Below, piece after piece: positions 34,583-40,018 of a stretch of DNA of 40,018 nt. Numbering within the stretch: the stretch's first letter is position 1; each line of letters begins with the position of its first letter. The translations under genes and the position numbers were made by a program. The DNA lies in IMG/VR virus record IMGVR_UViG_3300020175_000016, positions 1 to 40,018 of that record. One strand, given 5' to 3'. The DNA is from a virus. The notes beneath the pieces were generated by a model. The model was given only the letters and a program-made list of their open reading frames with translations. It was not told the DNA's origin and did not search any database.

Positions 34583-34867
34583 ATGGCTCAAAAAATTTCA
34601 GAAAACACAGAAGTACAATTAGATTTAAAAACAATTGGGATGCTAGTTGCAGGTGCAGTTAGTTTAGCTGCTATGTACTTTACTTTGCAAAAAGATATTG
34701 ATCTTGCAAAAGAACTACCTAAACCAGAGGTAAGTAGAACAGAATATGATCTTAAAGATGAGCTAGTAAGATCCACTATCATGGACATTGATGAAAAAGT
34801 TCAAGACAATAGTGAAAAGCTAGATAAGATAGATGATAAACTGTTCACAATTATAAACAATAAATAA
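34583..34867 (+). CDS. One-TM coiled-coil protein (possible inner-membrane spanin)
   Basis: This 94-residue protein has an N-terminal cytoplasmic part of about 16 residues, one membrane helix (TIGMLVAGAVSLAAMYFTL, about 17-35) and a periplasmic or soluble tail. From about 53 the tail is an acidic/basic helix with heptad repeats (LKDELVRSTIMDIDEKV, EKLDKIDDKL), predicted coiled coil. Type II topology with a coiled-coil tail is what inner-membrane spanins (Rz) have, and the previous gene encodes a lipoprotein. The order is reversed compared with classical Rz/Rz1 and the genes abut rather than nest. I also recall similar proteins in marine phages without an assigned role. Holin or anchor functions are alternatives. 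Confidence 0.6.
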   Translation: MAQKISENTEVQLDLKTIGMLVAGAVSLAAMYFTLQKDIDLAKELPKPEVSRTEYDLKDELVRSTIMDIDEKVQDNSEKLDKIDDKLFTIINNK

Positions 34868-34868
34868 A

Positions 34869-35222
34869 ATGAAAAAGCTTTTAATTATATTTACTTTACT
34901 ATGTGGTTACTTTTCAAACGCACAACTAAAAGTTTTACATATTAATTCTTCTTGGAACACAAGACATAATTTAGATTTGCAAGGGATACAAAATGCTCAA
35001 GTTCAATATACATTTTTAGAAGACTTAGCACCATCTTTAAAGCAACAAATTAAATCAGTTCCTACTATTTTAATAATAGGTGAAGATAATAAAACAAAAA
35101 TGATTTGGAGTGGTGGAATCGCATTAAAATTAAAGATAACAAAAGATGATGTTCAGTCTGTAATTGATAAAATTATAGCCCGTGACTCTGCGATACCCGT
35201 AAGAAGAAGATCAACAAATTAA
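34869..35222 (+). CDS. Secreted thioredoxin-fold protein lacking the CxxC site
   Basis: This 117-residue protein has a typical signal peptide (KKLLIIFTLLCGYFSNA, then Q; cleavage likely near residue 18-19). The mature part follows the thioredoxin order: a first strand LKVLHINSSW, a helix, a strand ending in FLED, a helix KQQIK, cis-Pro segment SVPTILII (Pro65), a hairpin KMIWSGGI and a last helix DVQSVIDKII. Aligning SSWNTRH with the family WCGPC places Asn30 and His33 at the two cysteines. The mature chain has no cysteine at all. It is therefore unlikely to be a disulphide oxidoreductase and more likely a binding protein in the periplasm. The fold assignment is by motif. Confidence 0.62.
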   Translation: MKKLLIIFTLLCGYFSNAQLKVLHINSSWNTRHNLDLQGIQNAQVQYTFLEDLAPSLKQQIKSVPTILIIGEDNKTKMIWSGGIALKLKITKDDVQSVIDKIIARDSAIPVRRRSTN

Positions 35223-35303
35223 GACATTTGTAAAAGTGATTTTAAGGGTGTAAATAACAGGGAATCAAGTGATTATAATAATGTAACACATTAATTATTA
35301 TCA

Positions 35304-35633
35304 ATGAACTTAATTTTATCTTTCTTGTTATTTTTCAATATGTCTAATGATATTGAAACTGAACTCTTAAACGCTATTAATGATGGAAATTACGACAAAG
35401 TAAACACTATATTAGTAGTAAATCAAATTGCTGCATGGGAAAAAATAGATGGTAAGCCACTATTAATACATGCGGTTATAGCAGATCAACCTAATATTGT
35501 TTATTTGCTATGTATAAGAGGCGCTCAAATGTATACAAACTTTTGTGATGAAGGTTTTAATGCTTTTGATTGGGCAAAAAAAAGTGGTAGTATCTACGCT
35601 CACGCAGAGCTAATAGTTATTTCCAAACAGTAA
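35304..35633 (+). CDS. Ankyrin-repeat-like small protein
   Basis: This 109-residue protein appears to hold two or three ankyrin-type helix-turn-helix units: IETELLNAINDGNYDKVNTIL (about 17-37), KPLLIHAVIADQPNIVYLLCIRGA (51-74) and a degenerate one to about 105 (AFDWAKKSGSIYAHAELIV). 'LIHAVIADQPNIVYLLCIRGA' matches the ankyrin LHxAxxxGxxxxVxxLLxxGA pattern. If translation begins at 35304 the first 12 residues are hydrophobic (NLILSFLLFF); a start at ATG 35340 would make a purely cytoplasmic protein. The 81-base upstream gap has a TATAAT box-like sequence at 35274-35279 but no convincing -35. It is the last plus-strand gene. Confidence 0.6.
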   Translation: MNLILSFLLFFNMSNDIETELLNAINDGNYDKVNTILVVNQIAAWEKIDGKPLLIHAVIADQPNIVYLLCIRGAQMYTNFCDEGFNAFDWAKKSGSIYAHAELIVISKQ

Positions 35634-35677
35634 GGAATAATAAAATGGGCACCATACCCAAACATTCCTGTAACAAG

Positions 35678-35709
35678 AAAGGGAGCTATGAAAATAGCCC
35701 CCTTTTTTT
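35678..35709 (+). terminator. Rho-independent terminator of the plus-strand unit
   Basis: Bases 35678-35689 pair with 35694-35705 (11 of 12 pairs, one A-C mismatch) around a GAAA tetraloop, and the T-run is 35703-35709. It lies 44 bases after the last plus-strand gene and faces the end of nrdA. It is best as a plus-strand terminator, because the minus-strand side has a weaker T-rich run. Confidence 0.88.
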
Positions 35710-35711
35710 AT

Positions 35712-35775
35712 ATAATCAACTCCCACCAACCACTCATTTCCTCCGTTGGTGATCAATCCAACGAACGTTGATTAT
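35712..35775. repeat. Nested inverted repeats at the convergent gene junction
   Basis: The arms 35712-35720 and 35767-35775 are perfect 9-base inverted copies. Within them 35724-35730 and 35745-35751 are perfect 7-base inverted copies, leaving a 14-base loop. The right outer arm includes the nrdA stop codon (35772-35774). It may stabilise or end the nrdA mRNA on the minus strand, or act at the DNA level. Confidence 0.7.
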
Positions 35776-37496
35776 CCGTCACAACTAAGACAGCCTTCAT
35801 CCATTGCTTGTTCAGCAATATCTCCACGTAACACTGACTCAGTTCTAGTGTAATATAAGGTTTTAATACCTTTCTTCCAAGCTTCAAAATGTACTTTATT
35901 AATCCACTTAGGTGTAGCAACACTAGGAAAAGCTAAGTTTAAACTTACGCTTTGATCTATATACTGTTGCCTTATACCTGCTTGATTAATTAATTCTAAT
36001 TGATTAATCTCTTTAAATGTTTTAAATACATCTTTAACTGGTATATCATTATATGGTCCAGTCATTACGTCTTTCAACTCTTTTAAACCTTGTACTGATC
36101 CTCCGTCTTTTAAGATTTTAGACCAAGTAGTTTCATTATTGATTTTAAGCTTGCGAAGGAGCTTAACCAATGTGGGGTTTTTACGAATGAAAGTACCTTT
36201 AGCGCTTTGCTCAGTAAATACATTAGCAGCCCAAGGCTCGATGCCAGGAGATACATTACCACTAAGCTTACTGTTACTAACGGTAGGAGCAATAGCCCTA
36301 AGGTGAGTATTGCGCATGCCAGTACCGACACACCACAAAGGTTCCCCAAACTCTTCAGCAAGGGCCATAGAGGCTCGTTCAGACTCAATTTTAATTTGTG
36401 AAAATATTTTTCTAGTTTCATATTGTGCTAATAATCCTTCAAATGGTAGGCCCTTTTCTTGTAAGTACGTGTGCCAACCTAAAACGCCTAATCCTAAAGC
36501 TCTACCTTTTTCAGCAGATCTTACAGAATTATGAAACCCAACTTTACCTTTGGATCTCTGTATAAACTCTTCTAATACACCATCTAAAAACCATATAGAA
36601 TCATGTATTAAATTAGTTCCTTTCCATTCATCGTATCTAGCTAAGTTTAAACTAGATAAACAACAAACAAAACTATGTGACTCATCTGTATGTAATGTTA
36701 TTTCACTACATATATTAGTCATATGTACTTTTAACCCGTGCTTTTTGTAAGCTGTTGGGTTATTCTTGTTTGTATTTCCCTTAAATAAGATATAAGGTTC
36801 TCCAGTTGCTTTACGCTTTTGTAATAGCTTTCCCCATTTCTTTCTAGCTTCAGTATCTCCGCTTTCAACTCTTCGCATGAACTTGTCGCCGACCACAGCA
36901 CACTGGTGGAGGTTGAGCGATTGACGATTAACGTCTCCTTTAGGTTCTCTAATTTCAAGCCATTCTTCAAAGTCGGGATGTTCAATATTAAGGTTAACTG
37001 ATGCAGCTCCTCGTCGGACAGACCCTTGATTAGTGGCCAATATTGTTGAATCGTATATTTTACAAAAAGGCACAACTCCGTCACTTGTTCCATTTCCTTT
37101 AATTTTTGCACTAGCGGGTCTGATTTGATTAATCCCGATTCCTACTCCACCGCCGTGCTTTGCGAGTAGCATCATCTCTAAATTTTTACTTCCAATATCA
37201 TATATACTGTCAGCAACATCTATACCAAAACAACTGATCGGTAAACCTCTGTCTGTACCTGTATTAGATAACACAGGAGAGGCTAAACACAACCAACCAT
37301 TCCATATATATTCAAAAAACTTTTCAGCCATCTCAGGACGTTCTAAACGTCTTGCAACTGTATTACAAACTCTATTGTAAGCATCTCTAGGTGTTTCACC
37401 TTTTAAAAGATAACCGCCACCTATTGTTTTTTTGTAAACATCTGTATCACCCCACGAAGGGTAATCCTCTCCTTTTTTCCAGTCTTTATTCCACAT
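35772..37496 (-). CDS. nrdA: Ribonucleotide reductase class I, large subunit
   Basis: This 574-residue enzyme reduces ribonucleotides to deoxyribonucleotides together with NrdB. Hallmarks are SPVLSNTG and GLPISCFG (Cys89), GGGVGIGI, the active-site NICSEIT with Asn261, Cys263 (thiyl radical) and Glu265, CCLSSLNL (Cys278), the double Tyr in TLYYTRTES that relays the radical, and a Cys-rich C-terminal tail CLSCDG for re-reduction. It begins directly in the catalytic barrel region, so the N-terminal ATP-cone is missing and dATP feedback is not expected. The frame runs 19 codons further to 37553, but those codons overlap the small upstream gene and are Lys-rich. ATG at 37496 overlaps that gene by only 11 bases and is preferred. 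Confidence 0.93.
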   Translation of the reverse strand: MWNKDWKKGEDYPSWGDTDVYKKTIGGGYLLKGETPRDAYNRVCNTVARRLERPEMAEKFFEYIWNGWLCLASPVLSNTGTDRGLPISCFGIDVADSIYDIGSKNLEMMLLAKHGGGVGIGINQIRPASAKIKGNGTSDGVVPFCKIYDSTILATNQGSVRRGAASVNLNIEHPDFEEWLEIREPKGDVNRQSLNLHQCAVVGDKFMRRVESGDTEARKKWGKLLQKRKATGEPYILFKGNTNKNNPTAYKKHGLKVHMTNICSEITLHTDESHSFVCCLSSLNLARYDEWKGTNLIHDSIWFLDGVLEEFIQRSKGKVGFHNSVRSAEKGRALGLGVLGWHTYLQEKGLPFEGLLAQYETRKIFSQIKIESERASMALAEEFGEPLWCVGTGMRNTHLRAIAPTVSNSKLSGNVSPGIEPWAANVFTEQSAKGTFIRKNPTLVKLLRKLKINNETTWSKILKDGGSVQGLKELKDVMTGPYNDIPVKDVFKTFKEINQLELINQAGIRQQYIDQSVSLNLAFPSVATPKWINKVHFEAWKKGIKTLYYTRTESVLRGDIAEQAMDEGCLSCDG

Positions 37497-37713
37497 CTGT
37501 TTCAAATTTCTTTTCTTGTTCTTTAGGTTTTTGTATCTCTTGTAGTTTATCAACTAACTCTTTCCACGTGTCTTCACCAATATGTAATTGAAAAGATGTT
37601 AATGTACCTTTAGCCATTGAATCTACTTGTTGAAGCTTTTGTATTAAACCATTAACTACATTAGTTAACTGCTCAATTTTTTTCTTCATTAATATTAATT
37701 CGTTTTCTTTCAT
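37486..37713 (-). CDS. Small coiled-coil protein between nrdB and nrdA
   Basis: This 75-residue protein (from the ATG at 37713) has a long heptad helix at its N-terminus (KKKIEQLTNVVNGLIQKLQQV), a short middle (AKGTLTSFQLHIG), and a charged C-terminal helix (WKELVDKLQEIQKPKEQEKK). There are no cysteines, so it is not a glutaredoxin or thioredoxin. A longer start at 37737 would overlap the nrdB end by 7 bases; 37713 leaves a 17-base gap. Its place between the two reductase subunits, with an 11-base overlap onto nrdA, suggests co-expression and maybe a role with the reductase. Function is unknown. Confidence 0.6.
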   Translation of the reverse strand: MKENELILMKKKIEQLTNVVNGLIQKLQQVDSMAKGTLTSFQLHIGEDTWKELVDKLQEIQKPKEQEKKFETDVE

Positions 37714-37730
37714 ATCATTTAATTTTATTA

Positions 37731-38720
37731 TTACCAAACATCTTCAAAATCTTCGCCTTCATTTGCTTTACTATAGTCAGTCGGCCTAATAGCGAAAAAA
37801 TCAGTGTGAGTGTGACCCCCAGTAAGATGGTCGAACCAAGCCATTTTGTCAATTGACTTTTGGTCATATTCAAACTTAAATTTTCCTTCTGCTTTATAGC
37901 CCAGTTCTTTAATTTTATCACCTGTACGTTTTTTAATAAAATGTTTAAGGTCATATTCAGTTATACCTTCAATATCACCCATTTCAAATAACTTACTTAT
38001 GTAAGTCATTTCTGCATTATGCATGGTTAACGCTGCATCATATATATGCTCTTTACATTCTTCTTTTAAACCAGGTATTTGAGAACACATATGTCTAAAT
38101 AATTGACAACCCATTTTGCTATGTAATGATTCATCTCTTACAGACCATTTCATTTGTTGGCCAATACCTTTTAATAAGTTACGCATTTGAAAACTATATA
38201 ACACAGCAAAAGCTGAATATAAACTAACACCTTCTGCAAACGCAGAAAACGTAGCTAATGATTTACCTATTCCTACAGGATCACTACCTTCATAAGCAAC
38301 AAGATTATCAAATCTTTCAGCAGTTGCAGGCTCGTGTAAGAAAGCTTCATAGTCTTCAAGACCTAACGTTTCATTTAAATAACTGTATGCTACAGCGTGT
38401 ATAGTTTCTTGACTTCCAAACATCATAGCCATTTGCTGTATTTCATGTTTAGGAAACCAACCAACAACTTTTTGTGTCCAGTAATCTGACACAGCACATT
38501 CTGTTTGAGCAAAACCTAGTAAGATATTACCTACTAAGTTTTTTTCTTTATCATCTAGCTTTTCGTTCCAGTCTTTTAAATCACCTGACATAGGTATTTC
38601 AGTGTGTAACCAAAATGCTTGCGCTTGTTTTAACCAACCTTCTGTATAATACTCAGGGTACTCAAAAGGTTTATACGGTATTCTTTCTGTAAATAGTGGT
38701 ACATTCATATTATTCTTCAT
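37731..38720 (-). CDS. nrdB: Ribonucleotide reductase class I, small subunit
   Basis: This 329-residue subunit houses the metal cofactor. Ligand residues are visible in the expected order: FAQTECAVSDYW (Glu74), SQETIHAVAY (Glu105, His108), FSAFAEGVSLYS (Glu163) and RDESLH (Glu197, His200). Tyr112, four residues after His108, matches the radical-forming Tyr122 of E. coli. The first ligand looks like Glu rather than the Asp84 of E. coli; this places it outside the typical class Ia pattern, but the Tyr is present. The C-terminal tail (NEGEDFEDVW) is the peptide that docks on NrdA. The ATG at 38720 overlaps the small upstream gene by 11 bases; the next Met (38708) would start just after it. Confidence 0.92.
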   Translation of the reverse strand: MKNNMNVPLFTERIPYKPFEYPEYYTEGWLKQAQAFWLHTEIPMSGDLKDWNEKLDDKEKNLVGNILLGFAQTECAVSDYWTQKVVGWFPKHEIQQMAMMFGSQETIHAVAYSYLNETLGLEDYEAFLHEPATAERFDNLVAYEGSDPVGIGKSLATFSAFAEGVSLYSAFAVLYSFQMRNLLKGIGQQMKWSVRDESLHSKMGCQLFRHMCSQIPGLKEECKEHIYDAALTMHNAEMTYISKLFEMGDIEGITEYDLKHFIKKRTGDKIKELGYKAEGKFKFEYDQKSIDKMAWFDHLTGGHTHTDFFAIRPTDYSKANEGEDFEDVW

Positions 38721-38862
38721 AGTATAAGGTTAAACATATATCAAATATTCCTAAATATAAAACGTGATCTACTTGAAAATCACCGTCTTCATAACTTCTC
38801 ATTCCAAAGAGTAATCCTGGAAACATTCCAGCTGATAACTCCCATTGTTTTGATTTACCCAT
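38710..38862 (-). CDS. Very small phage protein upstream of nrdB
   Basis: This 50-residue gene is joined at both ends: its start overlaps the preceding minus-strand gene by 8 bases and its end overlaps nrdB by 11. It reads QWELSAGMFPGLLFGMRSYE, then DHVLYLGIFDICLTLYYEE. The pattern of a Phe-Pro-Gly-x-Leu-x-Gly-x-Arg-x-Tyr-Glu segment followed by a hydrophobic VLYLGIFDICLTLY strand or helix recalls a conserved small marine phage family. The second half is hydrophobic enough for membrane contact but carries two Asp, so a small beta protein is likelier. Function is unknown. Confidence 0.68.
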   Translation of the reverse strand: MGKSKQWELSAGMFPGLLFGMRSYEDGDFQVDHVLYLGIFDICLTLYYEE

Positions 38863-39019
38863 AGCATTTTATATTATATTTATTATGGATCTCTATTAGA
38901 TCCTTCCATTTTAGATAACCTCTTTTATTAACTGTCCATTTAATATAAGTATCGATCTTACGTTCCTTATATTTAGTTCTAGCTATATGTTTAGAGGCTA
39001 GTTTGTTTTTTCTTTGCAT
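38855..39019 (-). CDS. Very small basic protein
   Basis: This 54-residue gene fits between the nuclease gene (overlap 29 bases) and the next small gene (overlap 8 bases). The protein is very basic (QRKNKLASKHIARTKYKERK) with aromatic residues in the second half (YIKWTVNKRGYLKWKDLIEI). It could bind nucleic acid. The fit into the operon is exact, but the fairly long overlap with the nuclease end and the lack of a known family keep confidence moderate. Confidence 0.5.
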   Translation of the reverse strand: MQRKNKLASKHIARTKYKERKIDTYIKWTVNKRGYLKWKDLIEIHNKYNIKCYG

Positions 39020-39479
39020 TTGTTCTAAGGTTTTTCCTCATAGTCTCTATATGTGTAATTGTTTCATCACAGTCTTTTTGATTCTGAGGTTTAAATAACG
39101 CAATGCCAGGTGAATGAAGAGAGATCCATGCTTTAAATAATTTCCATCTAAGTGGAAACGATTCGTTAGCTCTACCTTTACATTCAATTACAAAATCTCT
39201 ACCTACAAAATCTGGTTTGTATTTTATAGGTAAAATCTTTTTGCAACCTCTATCTTTATATTCACCTTTGCCATTAGCTTGTTTTTCAAAGCATACACCT
39301 TCTAAATCAAAACCGTTAAGCAGAGTATAGCTTGTGGGCTCATACTCAGCTACGATTCTAGCTTCTTTCAAAGCTTTATACATGTATACCTCTAATCCAG
39401 ATGCAAATTTAATACCATCATACATGGTTTTCTTTGCTCTAACAGGACCGCGTTTTTTTCGATTATAAGATTTCTTCAT
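38991..39479 (-). CDS. PD-(D/E)XK endonuclease
   Basis: This 162-residue nuclease has the core motif in order: an N-terminal helix with FASGLEVYMYKALKEA (Glu30), then YKPDFVG (Asp90) and FVIECKGR with Glu99 and Lys101 giving D-x8-E-x-K. The spacing matches single-domain phage endonucleases, such as the endonuclease I-type or DUF1064 group, that cut junctions or damaged DNA. The N-terminus is very basic (KKSYNRKKRGPVRAKK) and probably binds DNA. Location with the reductase and MazG genes suggests recombination, repair or host DNA degradation, the last of which would supply nucleotides. Which substrate it prefers cannot be told. Confidence 0.8.
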   Translation of the reverse strand: MKKSYNRKKRGPVRAKKTMYDGIKFASGLEVYMYKALKEARIVAEYEPTSYTLLNGFDLEGVCFEKQANGKGEYKDRGCKKILPIKYKPDFVGRDFVIECKGRANESFPLRWKLFKAWISLHSPGIALFKPQNQKDCDETITHIETMRKNLRTNAKKKQTSL

Positions 39480-39765
39480 TTTTTACGTCTATATTGTAAG
39501 AAGACTCAAAGCTATAATTATCATTTATTTTTTTAAGCATTGATTCTTCTATTTCATCTTGCAAGCAACGTTTAGCTGCTTCAATATACAACAACGCATC
39601 CATTAATTCTTCTTGCACATCAATTAAGAAACGATTAAGATCTTTTTCTTGACCTTCAATCTCTTGCATCATTGTAGCTCCGTATTTTTTCTGGCCTATA
39701 AGGCTTCGTTCGTCCATCTTTCTTAAGACTTGTTGAACTATTTTATCTTGTGTTTTAATCTTCAT
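39463..39765 (-). CDS. MazG-like nucleotide pyrophosphohydrolase
   Basis: This 100-residue all-alpha protein has the metal-binding signature QEELMDALLYIEAAKRC (Glu-Glu-x2-Asp) of the MazG/all-alpha NTP pyrophosphohydrolase group, preceded by ERSLIGQKKYGATMM, a motif I associate with phage dNTP/MazG-like enzymes. Such enzymes hydrolyse unwanted nucleotides. The C-terminus is acidic and Asn-rich. It overlaps the next gene by 17 bases and the upstream MazG by 11, showing one operon. The exact substrate (dATP/dGTP or other) is not readable. Confidence 0.72.
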   Translation of the reverse strand: MKIKTQDKIVQQVLRKMDERSLIGQKKYGATMMQEIEGQEKDLNRFLIDVQEELMDALLYIEAAKRCLQDEIEESMLKKINDNYSFESSYNIDVKNEEIL

Positions 39766-40018
39766 CTTTTACAAATGTTCCGTTAATCATTTTACCTGTT
39801 CTTTTGTTTATAACTTCATAAGCTGTTTGTATACATTCTTCTATATAAACACCTCGTTGATGAGCTAAGTTAGTTAATACTACAACTATATCACCTATAG
39901 CATCTATAACTTCTGGTTGATCATCTTTTAATAAAGCTTTAGCCAACTCACCAGCTTCTTCTTGTAGTTTAACATATTGAACCATAGGATCACCGGCCTT
40001 ATATAAACCTCTAGTTTT
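39755..40018 (-). CDS. mazG: MazG nucleotide pyrophosphohydrolase, 5' end outside window
   Basis: This is the MazG core, with KLQEEAGELAKALL (Glu-Glu-x2-Glu) and VIDAIGDIVVVL (Asp-x3-Asp-Ile), the two metal-binding helices of the family. The frame stays open through the window edge and reads RGLYKAGDP before the first Met, which is a typical MazG upstream segment. The ATG at 39985 is therefore internal and the true start is outside. The C-terminus ends KRTGKMINGTFVKDED, also typical. In phages MazG is thought to alter nucleotide or alarmone pools. It is the first gene in this window of a minus-strand unit running to nrdA. Confidence 0.82.
   Translation of the reverse strand, partial: KTRGLYKAGDPMVQYVKLQEEAGELAKALLKDDQPEVIDAIGDIVVVLTNLAHQRGVYIEECIQTAYEVINKRTGKMINGTFVKDED

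Noticed and set aside
35223-35303. Possible promoter in the 81-base gap before the ankyrin-like gene
   Set aside because: TATAAT at 35274-35279 is present but there is no -35 at proper spacing and no Bacteroidota TAnnTTTG box; AT-rich DNA makes such matches common.
36731-37111. 126-codon minus-strand frame inside nrdA
   Set aside because: It is an alternate frame over the GC-richer core of nrdA with no family resemblance.
37497-37553. 19-codon upstream extension of nrdA
   Set aside because: It is Lys/Asn-rich without family resemblance and lies inside the coding region of the small coiled-coil gene; ATG at 37496 gives a sensible N-terminus.
1-40018. tRNA genes, CRISPR arrays, insertion sequences, integrase or attachment sites
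   Set aside because: No cloverleaf-like GTTCRANNC arm, no regular spaced repeats, no transposase or recombinase motif was found on reading; a tRNAscan search could still find a tRNA in a gap but gaps are short.

Overview
The window looks like part of the genome of a lytic tailed phage with short-tail (podovirus-like) architecture that infects a Bacteroidota (probably marine flavobacterial) host. The sequence is AT-rich and genes are packed end to end, many with TAATG or ATGA overlaps. A full virion and packaging module is present, and there is no integrase or host housekeeping gene. The host inference rests on start codons preceded by A/T-only leaders ending in TATT or ATT rather than a Shine-Dalgarno sequence. 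It also rests on resemblance of the tail genes to P22 gp4/gp10 homologues of crAss-like phages. Family names come from reading motifs; no database search was run.

Layout, plus strand (1-35633). The left edge holds the C-terminal half of a phage GroEL, then GroES and a winged-helix-like gene. Next (1.3-7.2 kb) is a string of small genes: several very short basic proteins, an M15-type endolysin, a small HExxH metallopeptidase-like protein, a holin-like membrane protein, conserved small unknowns, and a protein that looks like two GroES folds in tandem. DNA packaging and head genes follow: putative small terminase, large terminase, portal, scaffold and major capsid protein, closed by a strong cUUCGg terminator. 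Then come connector and tail genes: two head-tail proteins, a P22 gp10-like tail protein apparently split into two genes, an ejection-type internal protein, an unknown, and a 2776-residue internal virion protein carrying HEVGH. The plus-strand unit ends with a small cassette (a SPFNQG-tagged protein, a lipoprotein, a one-TM coiled-coil protein, a secreted thioredoxin fold lacking both cysteines, an ankyrin-like protein) and a GAAA-loop terminator at about 35.69 kb.

Layout, minus strand (40018-35772). The convergent unit is for nucleotide and DNA metabolism. It contains, in transcription order, a partial MazG, a second MazG-like protein, a PD-(D/E)XK nuclease, two very small genes, ribonucleotide reductase nrdB, a small coiled-coil gene and nrdA. 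It would supply dNTPs while the plus-strand unit builds and releases virions.

The observations most worth following are: (i) the tandem GroES-like protein next to the packaging genes in a phage that already encodes GroEL and GroES; (ii) a KSPLNQG-type short motif shared by several small basic proteins; (iii) a beta-rich module inserted in three different virion proteins; (iv) a secreted thioredoxin fold whose CGPC site reads NTRH; and (v) a lipoprotein plus TM-coiled-coil pair that could be a spanin.
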